From: Aptenodytes patagonicus
Lineage: Eukaryota; Chordata; Aves; Sphenisciformes; Spheniscidae
DNA length: 64,000 bases
Assembly (NCBI RefSeq): GCF_965638725.1
Contig: NC_134960.1
Location: 7,132,501 to 7,196,500, forward strand
Reading direction: 5' to 3'
The position numbers and the translations under genes were made by a program. Below are positions 30,377 to 43,800 of the stretch, piece after piece. Positions within the stretch are counted from its first letter, which is position 1. Every line of letters begins with the position of its first letter. Under the pieces are notes generated by a model. It had not been told where the DNA came from. It worked only from the letters and a program-made list of their open reading frames with translations, and did not search any database.

Positions 30377-32948
30377 GCTAAGCCTGCCTTGCCTTAAAAA
30401 TGAGCCTGTCTAAAACTGGGTTAATGTTAATCGTGGGTCTGGGTGAGACCTGCAAGCCCTCCCCTTCCCTCCCCCAATAAAGCATCCCTTGTTCCATCCC
30501 TGCCGTTGGGAGCTGCTCAGCAAACCAGTCCCGGGGCTCACAGAGCTGTAATGTTTAACTTACCAAAATCTGCAATAAATTTTCCTAGCGGCCCCCAATC
30601 AGCTGGCCCCCGTCCGCCAGCGCTGCAGGTTTATGAGCTCTGAAGAGCTATAAAGGCCTTTTACTGGCTGCGTTTTTTATTTCAAATTAGAGTGTGACTG
30701 GATAAACACCGGACAAAGTACCAATTTACCTGGCACCCCGCGTAGCACGGGGCTGGGGGCTTGGGGACAGGCTGAGCTGCAGCCCCGCGGGATGGACAAC
30801 GCGTCCCTTCACCCTGGCCGAGCTGGGCTGATGCCTTCCCTGCCCCGGCCGGCCGAAAGCACCAGGGCTGGGGAAGGGGAACCTGCTTCAGGAGCCCCCA
30901 TGGGTGCCAGGGCAGGGGGTGGGCTCCACCGAAGGGCCCCAGTGCTGAAGGGTCCACCCAGTTTGGGGAAAACAGAGCACATCAGTGGTCCCGTCCGTCT
31001 CAAACCCCACTTGGAGGTTTGCCACCAACTGATGTCCTCTCCTGCCCAGAAGGTTGAAGCCAACATCTCTTCTATGGGCATAAGGGAGGGATGTAATGCC
31101 AGGGACCCCAGATGTCCCCATCCCACGTTGGGGTGGCTGCTGGGATGTGCAGGGAGCAGTACCAGCCACCCTCTGTGCTAGGGACCCTGGAGGTGTCTGT
31201 TCCCTGCTTACAAAAGTGGTGTCACCCTATTTTACAGGCACCGTGGTCTGTCCCCAGGCGCCACGAAGGGAGACGGAGGGGGGAAACGGGTGAACAGCGT
31301 GAGGATATCCAGTGCGGATATTTTCCAGCCCTCCCCTGCCGGCACTTTGCCAGCTCACTGCTGCTGGGGATGCTCTCGTGTCCTCGGGGTGCGGGCAGGG
31401 AGAGGACACGCCGCCAGCCCTCCCCAGACCCTCTCTGCCACCGTTAGTCACTGCTCCGCGGGACCATGGGGCTCTGCCGTGTCCCCGGGACGGGATGACT
31501 GTTTGGGGTCTCAGGCCCCCAGGGATGGCAGGGCCGGTTCCCCCCCGCTGCACAGCAGGGACACGCAGCATGTCCTGAAAACAGGGACACCCCTTTCCTG
31601 GCCTCGAGTTCAGGGGGTTGGCTGCTCTTTTGGAGGGACAAAATCATGCGGGGAGGGGGGTGATCCTGGTGAAGCCAAGCAGTTTTCCAGGCTGTAATTA
31701 AGGGTTCCCCCCCTGCAGGGAGGGGTGCCGGGGCAGAGGGGCCACTTGCTGCTGCCTCCAGCCCCCCGGGACAGACACCGTGCCCCGGAGCCGAGCGCGG
31801 GGCCGTGCTCCCAGCCGCTGCGAGCGCTTGAAGAATATAGGTGGTTAATGCCTTCAGCATGTATGAAATATCCCATATGCTGGGAAACAAAAGGGGCTCT
31901 GTGCTATTAAAGTTTCATTTCCCCACTCCCCTCCTCCCGCCCCTCTCCCCCCTGTTCACCCTGCCCTGCGCGGCGCGGCTGGAGGAGAGCAGGCGAGGAG
32001 ACCCGGGCGCTGCCGGCCCCCAGCTCCCGTCCGGGACCCCGGGGTCTGGGCACGGCAGGGGGAGCGTGGGCTTGACCCCCCCAGACTCAGCTGGAGCACA
32101 TGGAGAGCAGAGAGCTTTGATTCCCCACGGGAGAAAAGGGAAGGGGAAAGAGGTGAGCATGGCGAGTACGAGCATCCCTGGGCTTAGCGGAGTCGCCCTG
32201 GGCTCCGTGGCCGTCCCAGCAGGGTGCTGGCCGGGGATGGCTCTCGGTGCCTGCAAGGGCAGAGCGGTGTTGCAGGACATGCTCCTCCGGCACGAGCATC
32301 GGCAAACTCCAGGACGGAGGGGCCTCCCGGCAGAGCGGAGGGTGGAGGTGGACTTCCCCAAGACCCCTGGCATGTTTTCCCCATGATGAGGGCTCTCTTG
32401 GCTCCCCAGTCCTGCCTGGGATGGGGTGCCTCCCTGCCAGCATCCAGCCTGCCCTTAGCCGGGGTGGGCTGGGGATTTGGAGGGGGGAGCAGCCCTTTTC
32501 CCCAGGGCCCCCTGGAGCCACTGGGGAGAGGATGAGCTGCCGTGGGACTGCTCTGGAGGGGAGAGATGAGGCGGGGGAAGAAGAGGGAGAGCAGTGCTGG
32601 GCAGGGGGCTTGGTGGCAGCAGAGCCAGCCCAGGAAGGCAGCCCTGTGCCCTGGGGGGACCCAGGCACCCCATCGGTGTCCCCTCGCAGGGACAGCCCTT
32701 CCTTGTGGCCGGACCCCCGGGTGTCCACGGGGTTTGACTCCAGCAGCTCCCAGGGCTGCTGGCGCTGGTCCCCCGGGCTCCCGAAGGGGTTAAGAGAGGA
32801 GAGGGAAAGCGGAGAAAGAAAACAGAGGGTTGGGAGAGAGTGGCTCGGTCAGGGGCTGTTTGCACTGGCTTGGATGTGTCCTCGGCGTGTTTATTCCTAC
32901 TGCACAAGCACTTTTGCCAGAACAAGAGCCAGACTGCTGAGCACACTG

Positions 32949-32973
32949 CACACACACACACACACACACACAC
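32949..32973. repeat. (CA)n microsatellite
   Basis: About 12.5 uninterrupted CA units. Confidence 0.95.
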
Positions 32974-35900
32974 GCTGCTTCTGTCGCTCACGCATACACA
33001 GCCCCATCCTAAAATGCTTCCCAGTCGCACCCTTCCTCTTCCACCTCCTGCCCATTTCCCCCCGCATTACGAATCGCACAGGGACCCCTCCGAGTAGCGA
33101 TGGCTGGTGGCCGTGCCCTGGCCTCAGGGACTCCTGGAGCTCAGCCGAGCCGCAGGGCTGCTCTCCTGCCTCGCCTGTCCCCACCCTGCCTGTCCCGGCT
33201 GGGCTTGCAGCCTTGGGCGAGCCGGATGGGAGCAAACCTCGTGTCCCAAGGCCACCAGCCTGCTGTGCCGCTGGGGCCAAGGCCTGGGAATGGGCATGTG
33301 CTGGGGTTTGGCTGCTTTCCTGGGCTGGAAAGAAAACACCCCCTTCCCCGGGATGCTCTTTGTTTCCCATGGACCGTCCCTGAGCGCTGCCCGTGGGGCT
33401 CGGAGGGGCCAGATCCTGCGCTCGGGTGTACTCAGTCCCTGTCTTCTCACTGCGCTGCTAAAATGTCCTTGATCCTGGTCCTGGCGGTCCCCAGGCTGTG
33501 TGCATCCCTCTCTCCTCTCAGGTCCCATCCTGCCTCTCTGGGATCAGAGCTGGGGACCAACGGACTGGCCAGGGCTGCGGCTGCGGGAGCCGGCGGGGAG
33601 CTGCTCCCTCTCTTTTAGCAGCACGGTCCTGTTCCCCGTCTGCCTCCTCCAGGCTTTAGGGCTTCAGGGATGCCTGCCGGGGGGGGTGTCACAGCAGGGA
33701 GGATGGGGCTGCCGGGGCTCGTCAAACCTCGGCCGAGCTGCCGGCTCTGCCATTGACCTTGCATCTGCGCGTGGGCAGGTCGCGTGCCGTGATCCCGGCA
33801 GCCCCGGGTCGTGGCCCCTGGTTTGTCTGCTCAGGAGGAGCTGGGGGGGCTGTGACAGTGGCAGATGCGGCTGTGAAATCAGGCAGTGGCTCACGCTGCG
33901 CCGGCCCCCGGGATGGCCCGGGAAGCTCAGCAGCCCCTGGACCCCGGGGGGCTGAGATGCTCTGGCTGTCAGTCATCCCAGCTCGGGCAGCTCTGAATGC
34001 GCAGAGGTTGCTTAAACTGGCTTTTCGAGCCCCTGTGGGTTTTTCTGCTTAGTTAATGGGTTGTGTTTTATGTCTGCTGAGGCTGAGCTCCTGGACCCAA
34101 CATGGCTGGGGGATGAGCCCTAACCCCACTGCAGGGTGAGCCCCAACCCTGCTGCAGGAGGCTGCCCTGCCCTCCCCACCCGGGCAGGTTTTTGGCACAA
34201 CCGACAACAAGTGCCCCGACAGCTGGGGGTGACCCCATCCCCACTGTGCTCGCCTCCAGGAGTGGGATTTTGTTCAATTAGTGAGCATTCGTCATCACCC
34301 CCAGCAAATGTTCAGCGGTATTGCTTGGGAAAGGCGTGAAGGCGCAGTCACGCCAGCCCTCCCTCCGGCATCTGCTGCTGGAGCTCTGCGGGAAAAATTG
34401 GGTGTGGGACCTGCTGTGTCGGCGAGCCGGTGGCTGTACAGCCGGGGCCATTCCCGTGTGATGGATAACGAAGGCAAGCTGCCCCGGGCAGGCAGGGATG
34501 TGCAGGGAGGGGTGACTGAGAGCTGCCCGTACCTGGCTCGCCGAGCCGGCTCACTCCGGCGTGGCTTGGGTCTGCTTTGCAGCTGCAGCGGTGCCAGCCA
34601 CGGGGAGAGCCGTGCCGTGCTGCCAGCCAGACTGCTGGACCCCAACCGGTGTGACCCTCCCTGCCCTGCCTCCTCCCAGACGGCTGCCTCAGCTCTGCGT
34701 GTCCCAGGGCTGGAAGGAGCCCCCGGTTCATCGCGCAGCCCCAAGCGGGTTTATAGCAGTGGGCATGCGCATCCCCACCCCAGCTGCCACCAGCCCAGAG
34801 CTTGGTCTTTAAGGTCATCTCTCTCGGACCTCCCTGGTTTTTGCGTTTCGTTTGAGCCTTGAAAAGGCCGGGCTGCAGTTTCATCCCTGGCTTCCCACAG
34901 CGATCTGCTGGGGCTCCAGCTGACAGCCCTATGACCCCGAGCAGCGGTGGCCAGGGCTCCCTGGGGATGGCCACCCACCTCGGTGGCACCTTGGGCTTGT
35001 ACTGGGCTGCAGCCAGTGGGACCTGGGGTCTGCAGCACTCGGCAAACCTGGTGCTTTGCTCCCCAAAACTGCTCCGAGAAGGGCCCAGGGCAGCTGTGGC
35101 AGCCGGGTTGGGGCTGTCCTCATCCCCAGGGACGCAGCAGCTGAAGCTGAAGTCAGGCTCCAAGATAAGCAAAGGGCAGGACAGGCTGGGACCTGCCCCA
35201 TGCAGGGCTGTGCTGTGCAGCCGAGGCGCAGGCAGCTCCCGGCATGGTCCGGATGGGACCCCCAGGCCAGACGGGCCCCGTTAGGGATGATGGGGGGGGG
35301 GGTAGATTGACTTCTGGACCCAGCCAGGAGGGCTGAGCAAGGTCAGCATCACTCCGCTGGAGTGCAGAGGCTGATGTTCAATGGATGTAAATCCCCATGG
35401 AGCATCAGGCTTTGCTGAAGCCCCCCACCAGCCTGGGGCTGGGAGGTGGTTTGAACGGCGGGAGGAAGGGAGCAGGTTTGCCGAGTGCTGTAACCCAACA
35501 AAAAGCACCTCTGGGAGCTGGGGCGGTGGAGCGGGTGCAAACACCCACCGGGGCTTGGTATGGGATGTTTGTGCTGGGATACAAAATGCATTTCACCCCA
35601 AGTCCAGCCCAGCCTGCACCATGCTGCCCTCCAAGGGAGCAGCATCCCCCCTCCTGCCCGCCATCTTCCACCCCAGCCTGCTCTCAGCCTCCTCGGTGCC
35701 TGGGAGCAGAGAGGTTGAGCTGCCCAGGGTGACTCCTGTCCTCCCGAATGGCGGAGGGACAAGCCCAGGGCCTGTGTGAGGAATCATGCAGCGGTCCAAA
35801 GGGATGCAGAACAGCCACGTCCAGCCCTTGCTTCCAGCGTGGGGTGGAGGAGGGAGGGGACATAGTCCAGCTGTCCAGGATGCTGCTGTCCTCCTCTTCC

Positions 35901-36943
35901 CTTGCTCTGCTCACCGCTTAATAAGGACAATTCCTCTGGTGCCCCGCAGCCCCCGTGCCGTCCCTGGGCGTTTCTCCTGCTGCTTCTCCCTGCCAGCTGT
36001 GCGCAAGGGATGACGGCGCAGCTCGGCGTGGGCACCCGCGTGCCGGGACCGGCAGCCCCATGTCCCCCACAAGCAGGCTGGGGCGTTGGGGACGTCGGGG
36101 GTTGCATGGGGACAGGCACTCAGGAATGTTGTTTTTTCCATCCCGATTTCCGTCAAGGTAGTAAATCAGCACTGCAAAAGGCTTTTGTTTTCCTCAGCAC
36201 GCTGCCGGCTGCTGTGCCTGCCAGCCCCTGCCTCGCCTGCAGGAGCCGGGATGTGGCCATCCTTGCCCACACTCCCAGGGCTTGCTCCAGGGACGGGGTC
36301 TGTCCCGGCCTGGTGAGGCTGGGGACCTCTCATGCCAATGGAGGTGACCTGGCATCTCCTCTCTCGTCCTGGCAGGGATTTCCAGGGAAGCAATCACATC
36401 ACATCCCAGTTCCCTTGCACCCCTTCCCTGGGTGCTGGACCCCCGCAGAGACACCTTGGCCCCCGCGGAGAAGGCTTTTCTCCATCCACCCTGCACAGCC
36501 CGGCCGCGTCCCTCCCGTTGCCATCCCCTCCCTGCTGGGAGTGGTCCCGGTCTCTCATGGAAGGATGTCGGGGTGGCACGGAGTGACACCGAGCTGACCC
36601 CAGCCCTGCACGGCTCTGTGGTTTAGCGGTGGGGTCCTCGTGCAGGGGGGGTCGCCCCGCAGGCAGCTCGGCCGTGCCTCCCCCCAGCACGCAGCTCGGC
36701 AGCACATCCCGGCCAGGTACCCCGGGGAGCCCGGGGGGGATATTGGATTGCAGCAGATGGGAGAGTGTCTGGGCACAGGGTGGCCCAGGCACGGCTCCAA
36801 ATGCCGCTGGGTGACAGCTACACCGCAAAGACGTCTCCTGTATCCGCTGCGGAGGCAGCGCTCCCATAAAGAAACACGGGGCCCCCCAGGGACGTGCAGT
36901 TGCCCTTCGGGGATGCAGCCAACCCAGGCTCCTTGCCCCGTGC

Positions 36944-37000
36944 GGTGCCACGGGGGGGAAGGTGCCACGGGGGGGAAGGTGCCGAGGGGGGGAAGGTGCC
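36944..37000. repeat. 17-bp G-rich tandem repeat, about 3.4 copies
   Basis: The unit GGTGCCACGGGGGGGAA occurs at 36944 and 36961, with a close variant at 36978 and a partial copy after that. Confidence 0.9.
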
Positions 37001-40000
37001 CAGCTCCCCTGAGGGAACATTCAGCTGCTGGCACAGGAAAGGTGTGAAGATCCCCAGATGTATGTGTTGCGGCTGGGCTATTTTGGAAAGGGACGGAGCC
37101 GGTCTTGTGACCGGAGCTGGGGACTGCAAGTCTGGACAGCAAGGTCCTGCCTGAGTGACAGTGACCTGCTGCCTGACCTCAGGGAAACCCGAGAGCCCCC
37201 GCTGTGCTGGGGACAGCTTTCGCACCCCTTCCTGCCCCTGTCCCGGCTTGTTTAATGATGATGAAAACCAAGCACTGGGCAGTGATGTGGCTGGGGACAA
37301 CACGGGAAACCGGGGACAGACCCCAGGCTTGGGTGCAAATCCGACCCCCACTCTAAGGCATCCCTGTGACCGGGCCACAGCAGTCCCCAGGGCTGTCCTG
37401 GAAGTGCACCCCATTTTTTTACAGCTGTGCCACCTTCTGGCCCTGCACTGTGGCTGGGACAGGACCAGCCCAGGCCACCGTGGTCCCCCAGGTCCCCCGG
37501 GCGGGTGCCGGGAGCAGACGGAGACGAAGACTTTCTGCAGGCCCCGTCTCCCTCGGGCTCGGCAGCCTGAATGCCAGCAACGCCTGCCAAAAATATTTGT
37601 GTGGGAGGTGGAAAGTTAACTTTAGTTTTCCTTTTTTCAATGGCGGGGGGTGGGGGGTGGCAGGGTGTGAGAAAGGCAGGCGGGGGGGCTGTGCATCACC
37701 CGCCAGCGAGTGGGCAGGGAAAGATAGCCGAGCAAATGGTCTCCCTGCCACCAGATTTCAGCACTGTGAACGGAAGGATTTTTTTTTTTTTTTTAATTCT
37801 TCCCTCCCCTGGCACCATTTTGCAGCTTCTCGTAGGGACCTGCTGCTGCCGGGGAGCATGAGGTGCATCCCCGGGGGGGCACGGCCGGGCAGCGGCTTGT
37901 TGGGGCTGTGAGCTGGGCACTAGTGCCCGACTCGAGCATCCCTTGCTCCCTGGTTTGGTGCTGTGCCCTTGAAATGGTCCCCGAAATGACCCTCACGCCC
38001 CTTTACAGCCTCATTCTGCAGGCGGGGGTGTGCACAGGCGGGCGGTTGTTATCTCAGCCTGGTTTTGTGGACATGGCTGGCGACGCTGCTCCTCTCTGCT
38101 GGTGCAATGACGCACCCGGGGCACACATACCCATCCTACCTGGCCGGTCTTTGAGCAGACAGGATCAGCCCCACAGCACTTGCTAGAGATGCAAGTTACC
38201 CATAAATATTCCCTTCCTGTACTGCTTGCAGAGCCCAAGAGCCGTGTCCCGGGGGGAAGGAGGCTACTCTGCCAGCAGCTCCACCGCCGTTCCCCCGCCG
38301 TGGTGCCTGGCCCCCGGCGAGGCAGCAGACGCGTGATTCAGTATTTCGGAGGCGTGGGTGGCCCCATCCCTGCAGCGTGTCCTCAGGGAACGCCGCCGCT
38401 CGGGTCTCGCCAAGGAGGGGTTTGCCCAGGGAACGCCAGGATCGTGGGCGCCTGTCCCCAGGATATGCCCATCTGCAGAAAGCGCTCCCGAAATGGAAGG
38501 GGGTGGCTTTGGAAGATGGTTTTCAGGGTGGTACGGGCTCACCCAGCAAACTGTCAAGGCAGCTCCGGTGTAGGATGGGCAGGAATCGTGCCGCCCAAGA
38601 AACCTTCTCCCTGTGGATGGGGTGAGGGCGTGGGAGCGGGGAGGTGGCAGAGCCGCTCCGAGAGGATCTCTGATGACCCGGGCTGGGCTGGGGCTATTTT
38701 TGGCAACTTTCTCTTTGTCCTCGTTTGAGATAAGCCAGCACCCTCCAGCTCCCACAACTTGCCATGTTTCTAAGGAAAGATGTGGGTGGCTTTCCGCAAC
38801 TACTGGGGCCTTGAATTACGTAAAGAGCAGGGTGAGATTCCTTTTTCAGAGAGAAACATTGAAATTTCCCCCCCAGGATCTCTTTGCAAATCCGTGTTGA
38901 ATAATTGCAGCAGAGGAAGGCAGGAGGAAGGATTTCAGAAAGGGCAGAAGATTTCCTTTGGGCATTCTCAAAAAAATGCAGCCTCGCATTTGGGAAATGC
39001 CCGGAGCGCCTGTTCGTTAGCAAAGCTTTCACTGGCTGTTTTCAAATCTGCCTTCGTTTCCAAAATAACCTTGCTAGGGATGGGAAAAGTTTTGCAGACA
39101 AGCTGTGTGAGCCCCAGATGAAGCTGCAGGGTGTATTCCTGCCTGAGCTCAACCCACGGCATTGACCTAGTGCGTTTTCTTATTTCACTGAAAAATCTTG
39201 CAATAACTCAAGGGAGGGTTTTGGGTTGAGCAGAAACCTCTTTTCCTCCTCGGCCGGCTGTTAGGCCGGGAAATCCATCACGGTCCATGTGCCGTGGGCT
39301 CTGCGGGTCTCCCAGCAGCAGCCATGTCCGGCGGGTGCTTCCCTGGGACCCAGCCTTGCAGCGAGCGCGGCTGGGCAATGCTGCGCTGAGCGGCTGCGGA
39401 GGACTCACGGCACAGGAATTTCCCCTGTACGCTGTAACCCGTATCCTGCTCCCGGAGCGATGACATCCCCCTCTCCCAGCTGATACCTCGTCTCTCGGCT
39501 GTGTCAGTGCATGTGTTCGTTGTTCAGCAGGATTTATGCTCGGCAGAAGGGAAGCGGGTCTGTCTGCGCTTGTCCTGGTGCCGCGTGAGTCACTCAATGG
39601 TTAAACACAGCTTTGTTAGCTGGATGCTGGGAATTTCGATTTTCAGCGGGATGGAGGAGCCAGGGCTCCTACTGACCTTAGGCAAACCCCCATCTGCAGG
39701 GAAGGGGCTTCTTCCCTGAACGCTCCCACCTCCTGAGCAGCAACCCTCCCCCAGCGCTGGCCACAAATGGGGGTCTCTGCGGCCACGTCTGGGCTGCTAA
39801 AGCAAAGGAGCCGGGCACTGTGCTCCGGCCCTGGGCGCTGCCCCCAGGGTGAGGACGGATGGGCAAGGGTGCTGGGGTGGTGAGGGTGGCATTGGGGGAG
39901 CTGCTGAGGTGGGGGGCATTTCTAAACGAGCTGGTGAGGAGTGTTTGCATCTCAGGGGCCCCTTCCTCGTGGGGAGCGGTGCTGGGGCTGGAGCCCAGGC

Positions 40001-40091
40001 TGGGGCTGCTGGGAACTGCTCTGCTGGCTGCGGCCAAAGGAAATCAATGTATACACAAGCATCTTCAACACTCCCCCTTCCCTTTGCACAG

Positions 40092-40397
40092 GTCTTTAGA
40101 CACTGCTCCTCTGCCCGCCTGGACAAGAGAAATTCCTGCAAAACCCTCCTTGGTGATCTGTGTCCTCCAGGCAAATCCCTGCAGCTGGGTCTCCGAAAGC
40201 TGCCCACTCCCGTGGCACCGTGCCTGGTCCTCCTGCCTGCAAGAGGAGTAAAGCTGGGCTCGTGCCCGGCACGTGGCCATCTTCCCTCTCGGACACTGCC
40301 CATGCTCCACGGGACGCTGCCGGGGAGGAGCCAGCCCCCTGGCCATGCTGAGCGGGTTTGAAAGGCTGTAGAGTGCCAGCGAAGGAAAGCGGCGAAG
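40092..40397 (+). other. SYNPO: Likely SYNPO 5' UTR in the first coding exon
   Basis: A strong acceptor (CCCCCTTCCCTTTGCACAG, ending 40091) precedes the first SYNPO coding exon. The SYNPO frame is closed upstream by an in-frame TGA at 40359-40361. Translation in that frame must therefore begin at 40398, and this segment is best read as 5' UTR. Confidence 0.5.
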
Positions 40398-40860
40398 ATG
40401 CTGAAGGCAACGCTCCGGCAGCCCTGCCTGCAAACCCAGCCCGGCTGCCCCACACCCAGCGAGGCCGTGCAAAACCCGTGTGTCTGCGGGACGGCCGAGG
40501 GGGACACTGGCTGTTGGCAGGAGAGGGGGAGTAGAGGGGGGCAGAGGTGCCGTCAGCTCCGGGATGCTCCTGCCTCCGAGCTGGTCGAGCAGGAGGGATG
40601 GACGGGGCCACTGGGAGGGAAGGCAAGCGGAAGCTGCCGGCAGGAGCCCAGGGGGCTCAACGGGGACATGCCACGTCCTGCATTGGATGGTGGCAGCTTG
40701 GCTTCGGTGGCTGAGCCCACAGCCCCCCCAAAATGCTCCAGCTCTGCCCCAGAGCTGCCTCCCACAGCAGCCAGCCCTGCGGCCAACCCCAGCCAGGAGT
40801 GGAAAGTGGTGAAGATCCAACGGGTCCTCATCAACCCCGCCAACGAGACGAAGAAAGCAG
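40398..40860 (+). CDS. SYNPO: SYNPO N-terminal coding exon (aa 1-155)
   Basis: The ATG at 40398 opens a 154-codon frame ending one base into codon 155 at the donor CAG|GTAAGA. Most of it is poorly conserved, as in mammals. The end, SQEWKVVKIQRVLINP, aligns with SQDWDVVKAGQM of human SYNPO and supports the assignment, as does the phase match to 50024. An in-frame stop at 40359 rules out extension within this exon. Confidence 0.8.
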
Positions 40861-43800
40861 GTAAGAGAAACCCCCTTTGGCCACCATCCCGCCCCCCGAA
40901 AAGCGCTGCTGTGCTCCTGGGGCCGGGGCTGCCGCTGCCCAGCACAGCGCTGGGAATGCTTGGCTCTTCCCAGGGCAGGACCTCCGCTGGGTTAGAGGTC
41001 CCAGGCTCCCAGCGAGCCGCTGGGACTTTTTTAGCTTGAGATGATCTCTCTGGCCTTAAAAATAAGGAGGAATCCGAGGCTTTTCTCGGGAGGGGGGTGG
41101 GAAGGCAGCGGGTGGGTTCCTGCGGTCTCCGAGAGCTCAACTGAACCCCGAGTGCGGCACAAGCGGGGTGGGCTTCCTGGCCCTCACCCCGGCCTTGGGG
41201 CTTGACGGGACCCTGCCAAAAGGGGGGTGATCAGGACCAGCTCCTGGGGCGCTGCCTGGGACAGGGACACCTCTCCCTGGTCGGTCGGGGTGGGGATGGC
41301 CAAGCATTCATTACGTGGCTTGGGGCCATCTCTCTTTCAGCCCCTGGTTTAAAAATTAAGCGCTTTATTTCAGGCTGGTTGGTTCCTACAATGCTCTCTG
41401 CCATCGCCTCGCTTCACAGCCCTGTTTCACAGCCATTCCTCTCTGTGACTGTCCCTTCGGCCACAGTGACACAAATACAGGCGCATATCTAGGGTTACCA
41501 CAGCCACTCCCACACCCGGACCTCCCCACCCGGGGGAGATGCTCCCACAGGATTAGACCCAGCCTCTTACAGGCATCAGACCCATTTTTAAACCCCACTT
41601 CCACCCTTCTTTCTATTTTGCTCCTGCCCAGCTGTTATCTCAGCTGCCACGCGGCGCCAGGGCAGGTGTGTCACTGTCCCCATGGGATGGCGTTATCGGA
41701 TGCTGCTGCTCTGCTGAGCCCGGTTTTCCCAAAGCAGCCCCCGGGATGGGGAGGGACGGGACCGGCTGGGGATGCTCGACATGAACCTGGTGTCCAGAAT
41801 CTGTCCCCTGCCTTTTTGGGGTGTCAGACGTCCTCAAAACCAGCAGCTCCCTGGATGGAACAAGGGCTGGGAAGCTCAGCCAAGCCCTTTGGCTCGCTGC
41901 TGCCCCAGCAGCTCCCCCGGCCGTACGGGCGTCGTGTTTCAGGGCACAAACCAGACGGACCCAAATAGTCTTCCCGTTTCTCACTCTGCTCTGGGATGGC
42001 AGATCTGTGGCAGGGAAAGGTCAGGCCTGACTCTGTCCAGGCTCAGCATTTTCCTAACCCGCACCGCCATCCAGCACTTTTGCTGCCAGCCTGGAATTTT
42101 AAAGTAACTCAGCAGGTTTGTTGGAAAGAGTTTGTCGGTCCCGTTTCCTCCCCCTCCAAGTGAGATCACCACCAGCCGCTGCCTGTGGGACCCGTCAGAC
42201 TTTCCAGAGCCTCCGGGCAGGATGTCACTGAGGGTCCTGAGCACCGGGACCTTGTAAAAAACCTGCAGGTCTGCGAAGGAGAGGTTTGGTTCAGAGCAGG
42301 GATGGCGGCAGAGGAGGGAGGGAAGGGCAGGTCCCTGCACTGGTGGCAACGGAGCTGCCTCTGCGGCAGGGTGTTTGCAGGCGCATCCCTGGGAGGTGTC
42401 GGGGAATTTGCTCCTCTTCTCCTTAGCTGGCTGGGGGTAAAATACACACACCCGTGCAGCTCCTGCAAGAGAAAGGGGTGCATCCATCTGCACCCAAAAT
42501 CGTGCAGTGGTGGTCCCGTGAGCTGGGAGCCAAGCAGGTGCCGCCCTGAGCGGTGCAGACCCACCCAGGCAGGTCGCGGGTGCCCCTTTGGTCCCCGTCC
42601 AGCAGCCCGAGGCCAGGCTGGCTGCTTGCAAATATCCGGCACAGCGGCCCAATCTGGTTGGCACCTCTCGGGGCAGGTTGGGGAGCACAGGAGCCCCGGG
42701 TAGAGGCAGCGGCTGGGAGATGGCAGGAGGCAGGACTGGTTTCTCTGTCTGGTGTGCAAATAAACAGAAGGTTTTGCTCCCTGGGGGCTGCTGAGCCAGC
42801 ACCAGTCTCTCTCAAAAACCAGAAAAGCACAAAAAAGCAGAGAGGGGTAGGAAGAAAGGAAATTAGAAAGGCAAGAAATAAGACCAAAAGCTCATCCTGC
42901 GGTGTGGACAGGCACGGGAAGGGGGTGAGGCTGGTCCCACCCGCAGCCGTGCCCGGGAGCTCTGCAGCCCCAGCGGGAGCGGGGTGGTGGAGGTGGGCGG
43001 TGATGCTGGCTCCCTGGGAATCATCTCGCCCAGGGCTGTAGTCCCCCTGTCACTGGGAGCAGACCACCCCTGGCAGAGGGCTGTCGGTGCTCTTCCCAGG
43101 GGGTCCCCAGGGCGGTGACGCCAGTGCTGGATTTTTGCCCAGCTCCAAGTGCCCCAACTCTTTAGGCAGGGGGGGAACCGGCAGCAAGGGGAGGCCCTGC
43201 TTCCCCACCAGGTGAGGTGCTGCAGGTCCCCAGCAGTGCTGGGAGGAGGGAAAGGGGGTGAGGGGTGAGGGGTGAGGTAGGGGGGATGCTCAGGGCGGGG
43301 GTACAGGGATGCGCAGAGCTGGGTAAGGGGGGATGCCCCGGGCTGGGTAAGGGGATGCCCCGGCTGCTCTCACCCCGGCAGCGGGCTCAGGGCAGACCCA
43401 GCCGGGACGGGAAGCGGCAGGGCAGGGCCGCCGGGGGCAGCCGGGGCGGCGGGGCGGCTGCCGGTGCCGCCGGGGAGGGGGACGGGACCCGTCCCGTCCC
43501 GTCCGGTCGGTCGGTCGGGCAGCGCGGGCAGGGGCAGGGGCAGGGGCAGGGGCAGGGCCGGCGGGACCCGCCACCCCCCGGCCCCGGCCCCCGCCCGCCG
43601 CCCCCCCCGGGCCCGCTCCGAGGGCGGAGCTGCCGCAACTTTCCTGCCCGCCGCCTCCTCCCCGGTGCAGTCGGGCTGCGAGGGGCGGCGGCGGCACCGG
43701 CACCGGCACCGGCACCGGCACCGCGGGTAGGGCCGGGGCTGGGGAGGCGGCGGCTGCCCCCGGGCGGGGCTGCGGGTGCCGGGGGGGGCAGCCGGCCGGG

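Larger units (their letters stand above)
22431..40091. other. NDST1-SYNPO interval, no gene supported
   Basis: About 17.7 kb without a reading frame resembling a known protein. Long open frames (for example 32247-33383) overlap several others in GC-rich DNA and have no recognisable domain. It contains a 14-bp inverted repeat at 30331-30376, a 17-base C run at 29775-29791, a (CA)n at 32949-32973 and a 17-bp tandem repeat at 36944-37000. A TGACTCA (AP-1 type) site at 26242-26248 sits in a CpG-rich patch. Upstream non-coding SYNPO exons could lie here but I cannot place them. Confidence 0.5.

Noticed and set aside
32247-33383. 378-codon plus-strand open frame with a CA-repeat-encoded run
   Set aside because: Crosses the (CA)n microsatellite, shows no recognisable domain and overlaps several equally long frames, so it is compositional.
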